Below, one piece after another: positions 23,651 to 33,590 of a stretch of 64,000 nt of DNA. This DNA comes from Fictibacillus nanhaiensis (GTDB lineage Bacteria > Bacillota > Bacilli > Bacillales > Fictibacillaceae): NCBI GenBank assembly GCA_017052515.1, contig JAFHKR010000038.1, forward strand, positions 248,001 to 312,000. Direction: 5' to 3'. A model generated the notes under the pieces. That model was not told the origin of the DNA and searched no databases. It was given only the letters and a program-made list of their open reading frames with translations. The translations under genes and the position numbers were made by a program. Within the stretch, counting starts at the first letter, position 1. Each line of letters opens with the position of its first letter.

Positions 23651-23848
23651 TTAAAGATAAATGTATAGAGCAAGTGCGATGATCGAAACGAGGATTACTA
23701 CTGCATAGATGAGTGTAAGGCGCACAAGGTTCTGACGAGTTGAACTTCCGTATTTTTCGTCCTGCGTTTTAGAAATCATGATCGTACCGACTAATCCAGC
23801 GATCGAGATCACGACGATCAAAAAGTAAGCAATCCACCATATATCCAT
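23651..23848 (-). CDS. Small two-helix membrane protein
   Basis: This 65-residue protein has two hydrophobic segments (about residues 3-24 and 42-63) joined by a polar loop (SKTQDEKYGSSTRQNLVR). Similar short proteins occur in Bacillus; I have a weak memory of some being labelled BshB3 potential contributor to bacillithiol synthesis, but I cannot confirm it. The ATG at 23848 follows AAGGGGAG; a longer in-frame start lacks such a site. Confidence 0.65.
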   Translation of the reverse strand: MDIWWIAYFLIVVISIAGLVGTIMISKTQDEKYGSSTRQNLVRLTLIYAVVILVSIIALALYIYL

Positions 23849-23988
23849 TACAAATCTCCCCTTTACACCTATCATACTGCTAACAGTGTATCGTCACATC
23901 CAAAAAAATTACAGGATTATGAACATTTCTATAGAAAAATAAGGGGTAGACCTTAATATAGTAGAAGTACCATATGTGAAGAAGCACA

Positions 23989-24017
23989 TCGACACAAAAT
24001 ATGGAATTTGCTATAAT
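23989..24017 (+). promoter_or_regulatory. Promoter of the nuo operon
   Basis: TCGACA (23989-23994) and a perfect TATAAT (24012-24017) have a 17-nt spacer, 51 nt before nuoA. Confidence 0.75.
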
Positions 24018-24067
24018 TAAAGCGGTTACAGAATTTATAAAATTCTGAATATTAGGAGGTAGTCAGA

Positions 24068-24442
24068 ATGGATTTTTATCATCTGTATCAAAACAATTAC
24101 CTCATTGTGGCTGTATTTTTATTTTTAGGGGTTCTTTTGCCGGTGGTCGCATTGACTGCAGGCCGTTTGTTGCGCCCTTATAAACCATCAGCAGAAAAAT
24201 ACACCACCTACGAAAGCGGCATTGAGCCATTTCATCAAAGTTGGGTTCAGTACAATGTCCGCTATTATTTGTTTGCGCTCATGTTCGTTATTTTTGATGT
24301 TGAAACCGTATTTTTATACCCCTGGGCTGTTGCCTATGAAGAGCTTGGCGTTTTCGCTCTGATCGAGATGGGGATTTTTGTTGTTCTTTTAACGTTAGGT
24401 CTTGTATACGCTTGGAAAAAGAAGGTGCTGAAATGGACATAA
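24068..24442 (+). CDS. nuoA: NADH-quinone oxidoreductase subunit A
   Basis: This 124-residue subunit has three membrane helices and the conserved loop [16 protein letters not shown], followed by [23 protein letters not shown]. It forms part of the quinone-proximal membrane arm. The ATG follows TAGGAGGTAG. Its end overlaps nuoB by 10 nt. Confidence 0.95.
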   Translation: MDFYHLYQNNYLIVAVFLFLGVLLPVVALTAGRLLRPYKPSAEKYTTYESGIEPFHQSWVQYNVRYYLFALMFVIFDVETVFLYPWAVAYEELGVFALIEMGIFVVLLTLGLVYAWKKKVLKWT

Positions 24443-24948
24443 AGTGGGAACTTACGGCTGAAGAACGCGCCGAACTAGACCGCAACGTATTCATGGTAAC
24501 ACTCGAACAAGTAAAAGCCTGGGCCAGAAGCAATTCACTATGGCCGTTAACCTTTGGACTCGCCTGTTGCGCGATTGAAATGATGGGTACAGGTTCGTCT
24601 CATTATGACTTAGACCGTTTCGGAAGCATATTCCGTACGTCACCTCGTCAATCTGATGTCATGATCGTTTCAGGAACTGTGACGAAAAAAATGGCGCCCG
24701 TATTAAAACGATTATACGAACAGATGCCAGAACCGAAGTGGGTCATCGCGATGGGTTCATGCGCTACAGCTGGCGGTCCTTATATCAAATCGTATGCCGT
24801 CGTAAAAGGCGTCGATCAAATCGTACCCGTGGATGTATACATACCTGGATGTCCACCTAACCCTGCTGCACTCATTTATGGCATCAACAAGCTTCAAGAA
24901 AAAATCCGTTATGAAGCGAAGACAGGCAAGAAGGTGATGAGCGAATGA
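24433..24948 (+). CDS. nuoB: NADH-quinone oxidoreductase subunit B
   Basis: This 171-residue subunit holds the terminal 4Fe-4S cluster N2 next to quinone. Cluster cysteines are in [21 protein letters not shown] and YIPGCPPNP. The ATG at 24433 follows AAGAAGGTGC, inside the nuoA frame; an earlier in-frame start at 24412 is less likely. It overlaps nuoC by 4 nt. Confidence 0.95.
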   Translation: MDIKWELTAEERAELDRNVFMVTLEQVKAWARSNSLWPLTFGLACCAIEMMGTGSSHYDLDRFGSIFRTSPRQSDVMIVSGTVTKKMAPVLKRLYEQMPEPKWVIAMGSCATAGGPYIKSYAVVKGVDQIVPVDVYIPGCPPNPAALIYGINKLQEKIRYEAKTGKKVMSE

Positions 24949-26369
24949 CAGATAAGCAAAATGATTCCAATGAAGGATTATCGATAGAAGAACAAAAGAA
25001 GAAAGCCGCCGCAGAGGCGAAAGCAAAAGCTCTTGAGCTCTCAAAACAGCGCCAGGCTGAAAAAGCGAAAGCTGCAGAAGGAACGGAGACGGCCGCCCCT
25101 GAGCCAGAGCTAACAAAAGAAGAACTGAAAAAGAAGGCTGTTGCTGAGGCGAAGGCGAAAGCGCTCGAGCTTGCAAAACAGCGTCAGGCTGAAAAAGCGA
25201 AAGCCGCAGAAACTTCAGAGCCGACAGCAACCGAGCCAGAGCTAACAAAAGAAGAGCTGAAGAAAAAAGCTGCCGCAGAAGCCAAGGCAAAAGCCCTTGA
25301 ACTCGCAAAACAGCGCCAGGCTGAAAAAGCGAAAGCTGCAGAAGGAACGGAGCCGACAGCAGACGAGCCAGAATTAACAAAAGAAGAGCTGAAGAAAAAA
25401 GCGGCTGCAGAGGCGAAAGCAAAAGCGCTCGAGCTAGCAAAACAGCGTCAGGCTGAAAAAGCGAAAACGACAGAAATTCCACAAAGTAATGAGCCAACGG
25501 ATGATCTTGCAAAACAAAAAGCACTCGCCGCGGCAAAAGCAAAAGCCGCCGCAGCCGCCAAGGCGAAGGCAGCAGCAGCTGCTAAAGCAAAACTAGCAAG
25601 AGAGGGTGGAGGCGACACAACATCCACCGAACCCGCCTCAGACGACGAAAAGGCGAAAGCTGCGGCAAAAGCAAAGGCCATCGCCACCGCTAAGGCAAAA
25701 GCCGCCGCCGCTGCTAAAGCGAAAGCTTCCCGTGAAACAGGATCAGATGCAACAACTGAGCCAGCAGGTGACGATGAAAAAGCGAAAGCGATCGCTGCTG
25801 CAAAGGCGAAAGCAGCTGCAGCCGCAAAAGCACGAGCTGCTGCAAACGCCAAAGGTGCAGCTACAGAACCTGCGACTGAAGAAAAGCCATCACCAAACCA
25901 ACCTATCCTCGATACCTACAGAAAAGTCATCAAAGAACATCTAGGAGAAGATGTACTCGAAGATTCCTATATTAACAGACTGTCAAAAGACGTCCCTACC
26001 TTAGTTGCAAAACCTGATTCCTATTACAAAATTGCGGAGTTTTTAAAATATAACGATCAGCTTCGTTTTGATTATTTATCTGAAATGCACGGCACCGATT
26101 TTGAAACGCATTTTGAAGTCTATAACCATCTGTATTCGTACAATCATCGCCAATCGGTTGCTCTAAAAGTAAAAATAGATAGAAATAGCGCCACTACCCA
26201 TTCCATTACCCCGTTATGGGAAGGAGCAAACTGGCCAGAGCGTGAAACGTATGATCTTTTAGGAATTCATTTTGAAGGTCATCCGAACTTAACGCGTATC
26301 ATGCTGCCGGACGATTGGGTAGGACATCCGCTCAGAAAAGATTACGAACCACATGACGTGGAGGTGTAG
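24945..26369 (+). CDS. nuoC: NADH-quinone oxidoreductase subunit C with long repetitive N-terminus
   Basis: This 474-residue protein has a normal 30-kDa NuoC domain only from about residue 320 ([18 protein letters not shown] to the end, with [20 protein letters not shown] and [11 protein letters not shown]). Residues 10-185 hold four near-identical 44-residue repeats ([20 protein letters not shown], then [15 protein letters not shown]). Residues 190-310 are Ala/Lys blocks ([13 protein letters not shown]) separated by acidic TEPA..DDEKAK linkers. The extension should be helical or disordered and highly charged. Shorter extensions are known in some Bacillus NuoC proteins. The frame is continuous and overlaps nuoB by 4 nt, so the extension is translated. 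Confidence 0.93.
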   Translation: MTDKQNDSNEGLSIEEQKKKAAAEAKAKALELSKQRQAEKAKAAEGTETAAPEPELTKEELKKKAVAEAKAKALELAKQRQAEKAKAAETSEPTATEPELTKEELKKKAAAEAKAKALELAKQRQAEKAKAAEGTEPTADEPELTKEELKKKAAAEAKAKALELAKQRQAEKAKTTEIPQSNEPTDDLAKQKALAAAKAKAAAAAKAKAAAAAKAKLAREGGGDTTSTEPASDDEKAKAAAKAKAIATAKAKAAAAAKAKASRETGSDATTEPAGDDEKAKAIAAAKAKAAAAAKARAAANAKGAATEPATEEKPSPNQPILDTYRKVIKEHLGEDVLEDSYINRLSKDVPTLVAKPDSYYKIAEFLKYNDQLRFDYLSEMHGTDFETHFEVYNHLYSYNHRQSVALKVKIDRNSATTHSITPLWEGANWPERETYDLLGIHFEGHPNLTRIMLPDDWVGHPLRKDYEPHDVEV

Positions 26370-26374
26370 AGACA

Positions 26375-27475
26375 TTGATCAGAACAGAAGAGATGCTCCT
26401 CAACGTTGGGCCTCAGCATCCGAGTACACACGGTGTTTTTCGAATCGTACTCAAAATTGACGGTGAGACGATCATTGAAGCCACACCAGTGATCGGCTAC
26501 CTTCACCGAGGCACAGAGAAATTAGCAGAAAATCTTCAATATACGCAGATTATTCCATACACAGACCGCATGGATTATTTAGCGGCCATGACGAACAATT
26601 ATGTGATCTGTCACGCGGTCGAAACGATGATGAGTCTAGAGATACCAGAACGCGCGGAGTACTTGCGTGTAATCGTGATGGAGCTCGGCCGCATCGCAAG
26701 CCATCTCGTGTGGTTCGGTACATATTTATTAGATATCGGGGCGATGAGCCCATTTCTATACGCGTTTCGTGAACGTGAAGCGATCATCAATATGCTGAAC
26801 GAGATATGCGGGGCTCGCCTGACGTTCAACTATATGCGTGTTGGCGGTGTGAAATGGGATGCGCCAGATGGCTGGATCGAGAAAGTGCGAGATTTTGTTC
26901 CGTATATGAGAGAAGAGCTTGCTGGCTATCACGACCTTGTGACGGGCAACGAAATCTTCTTGAACCGTGTAAAAGGAATCGGCTACTACACAAAAGAAGA
27001 AGCGCTGAACTTTTCATTAAGCGGCGCAAACTTAAGATGCACCGGTACGAATTGGGATCTTAGAAAAGATGAGCCGTATTCGATCTATGACCGTTTTGAC
27101 TTTGATGTACCGGTCTTTCATACGGGCGATGCATGGGCGCGTTATCAGTGCCGCATGCAGGAGATCGAAGAATCACTCAAGATTGTAGAACAAGCGGTAG
27201 AACAGTTTCCAAAAGAAGGACCGGTCATGGCAAAAGTGCCAAGAATCATCAAACCGCCAAAGGGTGAAGCTTTTGTTCGTATCGAGTCGCCTCGCGGAGA
27301 GATCGGCTGCTACATCGCATCAGAAGGAAAGAAAGAACCGTACCGTTTGAAGTTTCGCAGGCCATCTTTTTACAACCTTCAGATTCTGCCAAAACTTTTA
27401 GTCGGTGAAAACATCTCCAACTTGATTACCATCTTAGGTGGGATTGATATCGTTCTCGGGGAGGTTGATGGCTGA
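26375..27475 (+). CDS. nuoD: NADH-quinone oxidoreductase subunit D
   Basis: This 366-residue subunit shapes the quinone cavity with NuoB. The LNVGPQHPSTHGVFR opening, with the conserved His residues at the quinone head, and the LPKLLVGENISNLITILGGIDIVLGEVD end are intact. The start is TTG at 26375, after GTGGAGGTG. The stop overlaps nuoH by one base (TGATG). Confidence 0.96.
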   Translation: MIRTEEMLLNVGPQHPSTHGVFRIVLKIDGETIIEATPVIGYLHRGTEKLAENLQYTQIIPYTDRMDYLAAMTNNYVICHAVETMMSLEIPERAEYLRVIVMELGRIASHLVWFGTYLLDIGAMSPFLYAFREREAIINMLNEICGARLTFNYMRVGGVKWDAPDGWIEKVRDFVPYMREELAGYHDLVTGNEIFLNRVKGIGYYTKEEALNFSLSGANLRCTGTNWDLRKDEPYSIYDRFDFDVPVFHTGDAWARYQCRMQEIEESLKIVEQAVEQFPKEGPVMAKVPRIIKPPKGEAFVRIESPRGEIGCYIASEGKKEPYRLKFRRPSFYNLQILPKLLVGENISNLITILGGIDIVLGEVDG

Positions 27476-28473
27476 TGGAGGATCTTTTATACGCACAGCC
27501 TGGCTGGACACATGTTGCGATCTTCTTTGCGCTCGGTGCGGCGTTACTCGTAACTGTGCTCGGATTCGTAACCTACGCAATTCTAGCGGAAAGAAAAGTG
27601 CTCGGATTCATGCAGATGCGTACAGGACCGAACCGGGTTGGAGGAAGATTCGGTCTCCTTCAAACGGTAGCTGATGTTTTTAAACTTTTGATAAAAGAAG
27701 ACACCATACCAAAACTAGCTGATCGTCCACTGTTCATATTGGCACCCGTCATCGCATTTGCTCCAGCGTTCATGGTGCTCGCGACGATTCCGTTCTCAGA
27801 GAACATGCAGTTTGCAGACCTTGGCGTCGGCCTTCTGTATTACGTAGCCGTTTCAGGTATCTCAACGATCGGCATCTTAATGGGTGGCTGGGCATCAAAC
27901 AATAAGTACTCGTTACTCGGCGGCATGCGTGCTGCAGCACAGATGATTTCATACGAGATCCCGCTCGTCATCTCTGTAATCGGGGTGATTCTGTTCGCGG
28001 GCAGTCTGAACTTAAACGACATCGTAAGAGGCCAAGAAAACATTGCTTACATCTTTTTAACGCCGATCGGATTTTTCGTATTCTTGATCTCCTCGATCGC
28101 TGAGTTGAACCGTACACCATTCGACTTGCCTGAAGCAGAGTCAGAGCTCGTTGCGGGTTATCACGTTGAATACTCAGGTTTTCGATGGGCCTTCTTCATG
28201 CTCACAGAATATGTGTATCTGTTCGCGATGGCATCCTTAACAACCGTTCTTTTCTTAGGAGGCTGGAACCCGATTCCGTTCTTAGATTTTATTCCAGGGA
28301 TGTTGTGGTTTGGCGTCAAATTCAGCATCGTCGTATTTTTCATGATCTGGATTCGCGGAACACTTCCACGACTCCGCGCCGATCAACTGATGGGTTTCGC
28401 ATGGAAAGTCCTACTGCCTCTAGCACTGCTAAACATTTTTGTCAGTGCAGCAGTTAAGGAATTGTTTTTATAA
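27475..28473 (+). CDS. nuoH: NADH-quinone oxidoreductase subunit H
   Basis: This 332-residue membrane subunit forms much of the quinone channel. The ERKVLGFMQMRTGPNRVG loop and the acidic funnel motif FDLPEAESELVAGYHVEYSG are present, with eight or so membrane helices. A 473-nt gap with two R1-type repeats separates it from nuoI. Confidence 0.96.
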   Translation: MEDLLYAQPGWTHVAIFFALGAALLVTVLGFVTYAILAERKVLGFMQMRTGPNRVGGRFGLLQTVADVFKLLIKEDTIPKLADRPLFILAPVIAFAPAFMVLATIPFSENMQFADLGVGLLYYVAVSGISTIGILMGGWASNNKYSLLGGMRAAAQMISYEIPLVISVIGVILFAGSLNLNDIVRGQENIAYIFLTPIGFFVFLISSIAELNRTPFDLPEAESELVAGYHVEYSGFRWAFFMLTEYVYLFAMASLTTVLFLGGWNPIPFLDFIPGMLWFGVKFSIVVFFMIWIRGTLPRLRADQLMGFAWKVLLPLALLNIFVSAAVKELFL

Positions 28474-28500
28474 AAGACAAATCACAAATCTGGTAGTAGT

Positions 28501-28574
28501 TGTGGGGGTTGGTTTCCATTCCAGGTGCTCGCTTTCCGCGGGGCAGGAGTCTCACACCTTCCACTACAACCAAC
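28501..28574. repeat. R1-type element, shortened, inverted
   Basis: The sequence reads GGTTGGTTTCCATTCCAGG, then GCTCGCTTTCCGCGGGGC, then AGGAGTCTCACACC and CCACTACAACCAAC. It is the reverse complement of R1 with the central hairpin missing. The ends pair with each other (GTTGG and CCAAC). It lies 28 nt after nuoH. Confidence 0.65.
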
Positions 28575-28714
28575 AGTTCAAAGAAGGTAGAAAAGATTAA
28601 AAAGCAACAAGCATCTTGAAAAAAAGCTTTATAGAATGACCTTAGCCATCACTCTGAATTTCAAAAGCCAAGTTATTTAATCTTTGGAAGTATTACAAGC
28701 ATACTTCCTCGAAT

Positions 28715-28844
28715 AGTTGATTGGATCGCAAGGTGCGAGACTCCTGGGGGATCAGCGGGACAGGTGAGACTCCTAACAGCGCAGAGCGCTAGGAGGCTCA
28801 CCGCACGCCCCCCGGAAAGCGAGCATCCTGGAGAGGAAATCAAC
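28715..28844. repeat. R1 palindromic element between nuoH and nuoI
   Basis: A 130-nt palindrome runs from AGTTGATTGGATCGC to GGAAATCAAC. It has the R1 inner blocks (ACTCCTGGGGGATCAGCGG, GTGAGACTCCT / AGGAGGCTCAC, CCCCCCGGAAAGCGAGC). It matches the copy at 17348-17478 over its full length. There is no coding frame or T-run terminator, so the operon may be transcribed through it. Confidence 0.75.
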
Positions 28845-28946
28845 ACTTTCACAACACGACAAAGCGAAATCACTTAAAAAGGTTCTAGTCCGCAATAGAA
28901 TGCTCTATCAATCGAAAGACCAACGCATAAGGAGCGTGATCTCAGG

Positions 28947-29366
28947 ATGAAAGGTCTTGTAAAAGGTTTAAACTATACCGTCAAAAACCTAACAAAACAA
29001 AACGTCACCACAAGCTATCCCGACGTGCCGATCCAGATGCCTGACCGTTTCCGCGGCATCCAAAAGTTTTATCCCGAAAAATGCATCGTCTGTAACCAAT
29101 GCGCGCAGATATGCCCGACCGACTGCATCCAGTTAACGGGTAAACCGCATCCCGATCCTGCGAAAAAAGGGAAGATCATCGACACGTACGACATCAATTT
29201 TGAAATCTGTATCCTATGTGATCTGTGTACAGAAGTCTGTCCGACCGAAGCGATCGTGATGACGAATCAGTTCGAGCTTGCTGAATACAGCCGTGATGAG
29301 CTTTTTAAAAACCTCGAGTGGCTCGATGAGAACGATGAGAATGTCAGAAAGGAGAACAAAGCATGA
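28947..29366 (+). CDS. nuoI: NADH-quinone oxidoreductase subunit I
   Basis: This 139-residue ferredoxin-like subunit carries clusters N6a and N6b. Two 4Fe-4S motifs are clear: CIVCNQCAQICPTDC and CILCDLCTEVCP. The ATG follows AAGGAGCGTG. The gene overlaps nuoJ by 4 nt. Confidence 0.96.
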   Translation: MKGLVKGLNYTVKNLTKQNVTTSYPDVPIQMPDRFRGIQKFYPEKCIVCNQCAQICPTDCIQLTGKPHPDPAKKGKIIDTYDINFEICILCDLCTEVCPTEAIVMTNQFELAEYSRDELFKNLEWLDENDENVRKENKA

Positions 29367-29875
29367 CCGGTGAAATGATCGCGTTTTTCTTTCTCGCCTT
29401 AACAGCCATTGCCGGCGGCGTTCTTCTTATTAACCTCTCAAATGTCGTACACATGGTTGTTGCTCTTATTTTTACGTTCATTGCCATTGCAGGAATCTAC
29501 ATCACACTATCAGCAGAGTTCGTTGCCGTCGTGCAGGTGCTGATCTACTCAGGAGCTATCACGATCATCATGCTGTTTGGGATCATGCTCACGCGTCATC
29601 AGGAAAAAGAGAAACGTGCACCACGGTTAAAAGTCATCTTAACAGGACTTGCGATCGGACTTTTCTTCCTGATCATGTACGGTAAGATCAAAGACCTTGA
29701 TTTTGGTCAGCAGAACGCAGAGCTTCACATCGATAATACGAAAAAGATCGGAATCGAGCTGTATTCGCATTATGTGATTCCGTTCGAGTTAACTTCCGTC
29801 CTCCTGCTTGTTGCTTTAATTGGTTCTATCATTCTGGCAAAGCGGGATGACGATGAAAAGGAGGCAAAAAAATGA
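29363..29875 (+). CDS. nuoJ: NADH-quinone oxidoreductase subunit J
   Basis: This 170-residue membrane subunit has five hydrophobic segments, including the conserved [23 protein letters not shown] helix 3 with its pi-bulge region. It overlaps nuoI and nuoK by 4 nt each, indicating tight coupling. Confidence 0.94.
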   Translation: MTGEMIAFFFLALTAIAGGVLLINLSNVVHMVVALIFTFIAIAGIYITLSAEFVAVVQVLIYSGAITIIMLFGIMLTRHQEKEKRAPRLKVILTGLAIGLFFLIMYGKIKDLDFGQQNAELHIDNTKKIGIELYSHYVIPFELTSVLLLVALIGSIILAKRDDDEKEAKK

Positions 29876-30186
29876 GCTCTATCCCTTTAGCAGCTTACTT
29901 GTTGCTTGCCTTGATTCTTTTTTGCATCGGTTTGTTTGGAGCATTAACGAAACGGAATGCGGTCATCGTACTGATTTCGATCGAACTGATGCTGAATGCG
30001 GTAAATATCAATCTCGTCGCTTTTGCAAAATACTCAATCAACCCTGGATTAACAGGTCAGATCTTCTCGCTGTTTACGATTACGGTTGCCGCGGCAGAAG
30101 CGGCGGTCGGACTTGCGATTCTCATAGCGCTGTACCGCAACAGACAGACGGTAAACGTGGATGAGATGGATTCGATGAAGCGATAA
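29872..30186 (+). CDS. nuoK: NADH-quinone oxidoreductase subunit K
   Basis: This 104-residue subunit has three membrane helices with conserved buried glutamates in [15 protein letters not shown] and [18 protein letters not shown]. It overlaps nuoJ by 4 nt. Confidence 0.95.
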   Translation: MSSIPLAAYLLLALILFCIGLFGALTKRNAVIVLISIELMLNAVNINLVAFAKYSINPGLTGQIFSLFTITVAAAEAAVGLAILIALYRNRQTVNVDEMDSMKR

Positions 30187-30204
30187 GGAAGGAGATGGAC
30201 GATT

Positions 30205-32073
30205 ATGTTGCAGAATAGTTGGCTTATACCGTTGTTCCCGCTTTTATCCTTCGTTTTATTGCTGATTTTTAGAAAATCAAAAAGTGAGGGCACCGCATGG
30301 ATTGGTGTACTTCTAACCGGGTTATCGCTCATTCTATCCATCGGGGTTTGGATCGCGGTGTGGCAAGGTGACGGGATTAAAGTAGAAGGCACTTGGTTTG
30401 AGATCGGTGAGCGGGCCATCACGATGGGATATGAAATCAATCCGCTTAATGCTCTTATGCTTGTGATCGTTTCACTCGTCAGTTTCCTTGTACATCTTTA
30501 CTCAAAAGGTTACATGCATGGCGATGAACGGTTTCCTGTGTTCTTTGCTTACTTAGGATTGTTTTCCTTTGCGATGCTCGGACTCGTTCTATCTCCGAAT
30601 CTATTACAGCTCTATATGTTCTGGGAGCTTGTTGGACTTGGTTCGTTCTTGTTAATCGGATTCTACTATTTTAAACCAGAAGCAAAAGCCGCAGCGAAAA
30701 AGGCATTTGTCATGACCCGGATAGGGGACGTTGGTCTTTTTATCGGAATGGTCTTGCTATTTTGGCAGGTTGGTAGTTTTGAGTATGACGAAATTTTTGC
30801 TTCTGTTCGAAATGGTGATATATCTTCTGGTATGCTCACTCTTACCGCACTATGTATTTTTGTGGGAGCGATCGGAAAATCAGGTCAGTTGCCTCTTCAT
30901 ACGTGGCTTCCGGACGCGATGGAAGGTCCAACACCGGTATCAGCGCTTATCCATGCAGCAACGATGGTCGCGGCAGGGGTGTACTTGGTCGCTGCGATGT
31001 ATCCGCTCTTTCAAGCTTCAGAAACGGCACTAACGGTCGTTGCGATAGTAGGAGGAGTCACGGCAATCTTTGCCGCTTCGATCGGTCTCATGCAAAAAGA
31101 CATCAAACGTGTCTTGGCGTATTCAACAGTCAGCCAGTTGGGTTACATGATGCTTGCACTTGGCGCATCCGGTTATGTGGCAGGGATCTTTCACTTAACA
31201 ACGCACGCATTCTTTAAAGCGTTATTATTTTTAGCGGCAGGAAGCGTAATTCATGCTGTACATACACAAAACATTGAAGAGATGGGCGGACTTTGGAAAA
31301 AGCTTCGGCTTACAGGACCTCTCTTTTTAATCGGCGCTCTAGCCATCTCAGGAGTTCCGCTTCTATCCGGCTTCTTTTCAAAAGACGAAATTTTAGCCAG
31401 TACTTACGCAGATGGACGTTACGGATTGTTCTGGTTGGCAGTCGTTGCTGCCTTTATGACGGCGTTCTACATGTTCCGTCTATTTTTCCTTGTGTTTACA
31501 GGGAAACCGCGCGGCGATCAGAGTGGCGTACATGAATCACCTAGTGTTATGACTTTACCGATGTTGGTTTTAGGTGTGTTAGCGATTGTTGCCGGTTATC
31601 TGAACACAGCTTGGTTCGGCACATTTTTAACCGATTACTTAGCAGGAGGTCCTGTTGAACTGGCGCATGGTGATCACCACGGTCCAAGCTGGATTCCAAT
31701 CGTGGCAACAGCAGCGTCTTTACTAGGCATCGGTCTAGCTTATCTGATCTATCAAAAAGGAACATTATCTCGCAATTGGATCACCCGCTCGTTACCAGGG
31801 CTCAGCAACGTGATCTACAACAAGTGGTACGTTGATGAAGGATATGACGCGACTTTCGTTAAAGGAACGAAGGGTTTGAGCAAACTTGGCGTCCTGTTTG
31901 ATAAATATATCGTGGACGGACTCGTGGCAGCCGTTGTGAGTGGCGTTCAAGGGTTAAGTAAGGTAGGATCGAGTCTTCAAAACGGGCAGGTTCAAACGTA
32001 TGGGACGTTCGCCATCTTTGGCATTGTGATTCTATTGCTGATCGTCGCATTAACAGGGGGGTACTTCACATGA
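30205..32073 (+). CDS. nuoL: NADH-quinone oxidoreductase subunit L
   Basis: This 622-residue antiporter-like subunit is the distal proton pump. The motifs MFWELVGLGSFLLIGFY, GKSGQLPLHTWLPDAMEGPTP, HAATMVAAGVYL and DIKRVLAYSTVSQLGYMMLA hold the expected Lys and Glu residues. The C-terminal lateral helix region extends past residue 500. It overlaps nuoM by 4 nt. Confidence 0.96.
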   Translation: MLQNSWLIPLFPLLSFVLLLIFRKSKSEGTAWIGVLLTGLSLILSIGVWIAVWQGDGIKVEGTWFEIGERAITMGYEINPLNALMLVIVSLVSFLVHLYSKGYMHGDERFPVFFAYLGLFSFAMLGLVLSPNLLQLYMFWELVGLGSFLLIGFYYFKPEAKAAAKKAFVMTRIGDVGLFIGMVLLFWQVGSFEYDEIFASVRNGDISSGMLTLTALCIFVGAIGKSGQLPLHTWLPDAMEGPTPVSALIHAATMVAAGVYLVAAMYPLFQASETALTVVAIVGGVTAIFAASIGLMQKDIKRVLAYSTVSQLGYMMLALGASGYVAGIFHLTTHAFFKALLFLAAGSVIHAVHTQNIEEMGGLWKKLRLTGPLFLIGALAISGVPLLSGFFSKDEILASTYADGRYGLFWLAVVAAFMTAFYMFRLFFLVFTGKPRGDQSGVHESPSVMTLPMLVLGVLAIVAGYLNTAWFGTFLTDYLAGGPVELAHGDHHGPSWIPIVATAASLLGIGLAYLIYQKGTLSRNWITRSLPGLSNVIYNKWYVDEGYDATFVKGTKGLSKLGVLFDKYIVDGLVAAVVSGVQGLSKVGSSLQNGQVQTYGTFAIFGIVILLLIVALTGGYFT

Positions 32074-33587
32074 ACACATGGCTTCTATCGATCTTAATTC
32101 TGTCCCCGTTGTTAGGCGTTTTGGTTCTCTTATTTACTCCTTCCCAAGATGAGAAATCGATTAAATGGATCGGGATATTAGGTACATTATTTCCGCTAGG
32201 TACTGCACTCGTTACGTTGTCAGCTTTTAATATATCGGGCAAAGGTCTTCAGCTTGCTGAAAAATTTCAATGGGTTTCGTATGAAGTCTTTCAAACGAAC
32301 GGTGATGTGACCTATCCGATCTTTTACGAAGTGGGCATTAACGGTTTATCAATGGTGCTTATCTTATTAACAACGGTAGTGAGCGTCCTTGCTGCCATTG
32401 CATCCTTTTCAATTAAAAAGGATTGGAAAAGTTACTTCATTTTGTTCTTTTTGCTCGAAATGGGCATGATTGGCGTATTCGCTGCACAAAATTTATTCTT
32501 GTTCTTCATTTTCTTTGAGATCACGCTCATTCCGATGTTCTTCCTCATCGGACGCTGGGGTTATCTTGAAAGAGAAAAAGCAGCTTACAGTTTTTTGATC
32601 TATAACGGGGTCGGTTCAGCCATTCTTCTGATCGCGTTCGTTGCGATGTTCATGAAAACGGGGACGATGAATTTTGAGCAGTTAGCTAATACATTCTCGC
32701 TTCCTCAATCTGAGCTGAACGAGATGAACATCACAAAGAATTTTAAGATGGGAATGCTGATCGCACTGCTTGTTGCGTTTGCAGTAAAGCTACCGGTAGC
32801 ACCGCTTCACTCTTGGATGGTAAGGGTCCATGTTCAAGCTCCACCGCCGATCGTTATGCTTCACTCAGGGATTCTACTGAAAATTGGGGCATACGGCTTG
32901 ATTGTTTTTGGGGCAGGACTGTTTCCGGATCAATTCAAGTCTCTTGCTTTTATCATCGGATTGTTCGGTGTGATCAACTTGCTATATGGAGCTTTCTTAG
33001 CACTCACACAACGTGATTTAAAACGCGTCTTAGCATATTCGTCTGTCTCGCATATGGGAATCGTTCTGATCGGGCTTGCTGGATTAAATGAAGAAGGTAT
33101 GACGGGAGCGGTTTTCCAAGTCGTTTCGCACGGATTGATCTCGGCTCTGTTGTTCTTCTTAGTAGGTGTTCTCTACGAACGAGCGGGTTCATCACAGTTA
33201 CAAGACTTTGGTGGAGTCGCCAAAAGGATGCCGATCTTTGCAGGTGTGATGCTCGCTGGGGGGCTCGCCTCATTAGGACTACCGGGAATGTCAGGTTTTA
33301 TAAGTGAGTTCATGGCGTTTTTAGGATTGTTTGAAACGATGCCTGTGCTAGCAGCGGTAGGAACGCTAGGGCTGATCTTAACGGCAGTCTACGTGTTGCG
33401 CGCTGTTTTAGCGATCACGTTTGGTGCTGAAAAAGAACTAACGAATGCACATGATCTTTCATCAACAGAACGAATTCCGGCGTTTATCTTGCTTGCAGCG
33501 ATTTTGTTCATCGGCATCTATCCTGCATGGTTAAGTGATATGCTCCGTCCAACATTAGATAGCATTCTGCTAGGGTTAGGGGGCTAA
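32070..33587 (+). CDS. nuoM: NADH-quinone oxidoreductase subunit M
   Basis: This 505-residue antiporter-like pump subunit has the key Glu in FFIFFEITLIPMFFLIGRWG and the key Lys in VAFAVKLPVAPLHSWMVRVH. RDLKRVLAYSSVSHMGIVLIG follows. It overlaps nuoL by 4 nt and is 3 nt from nuoN. Confidence 0.96.
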   Translation: MNTWLLSILILSPLLGVLVLLFTPSQDEKSIKWIGILGTLFPLGTALVTLSAFNISGKGLQLAEKFQWVSYEVFQTNGDVTYPIFYEVGINGLSMVLILLTTVVSVLAAIASFSIKKDWKSYFILFFLLEMGMIGVFAAQNLFLFFIFFEITLIPMFFLIGRWGYLEREKAAYSFLIYNGVGSAILLIAFVAMFMKTGTMNFEQLANTFSLPQSELNEMNITKNFKMGMLIALLVAFAVKLPVAPLHSWMVRVHVQAPPPIVMLHSGILLKIGAYGLIVFGAGLFPDQFKSLAFIIGLFGVINLLYGAFLALTQRDLKRVLAYSSVSHMGIVLIGLAGLNEEGMTGAVFQVVSHGLISALLFFLVGVLYERAGSSQLQDFGGVAKRMPIFAGVMLAGGLASLGLPGMSGFISEFMAFLGLFETMPVLAAVGTLGLILTAVYVLRAVLAITFGAEKELTNAHDLSSTERIPAFILLAAILFIGIYPAWLSDMLRPTLDSILLGLGG

Positions 33588-33590
33588 GTC

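Noticed and set aside
24288-24533. Minus-strand frame over the nuoA-nuoB junction, and many similar frames inside atp, nuo and GH13 genes.
   Set aside because: They are shadows of conserved genes on the other strand, without ribosome binding sites.
25448-25852. Ala-rich open frame antisense to nuoC.
   Set aside because: It mirrors the Lys/Ala repeat codons of nuoC, and has no ribosome binding site or independent context.
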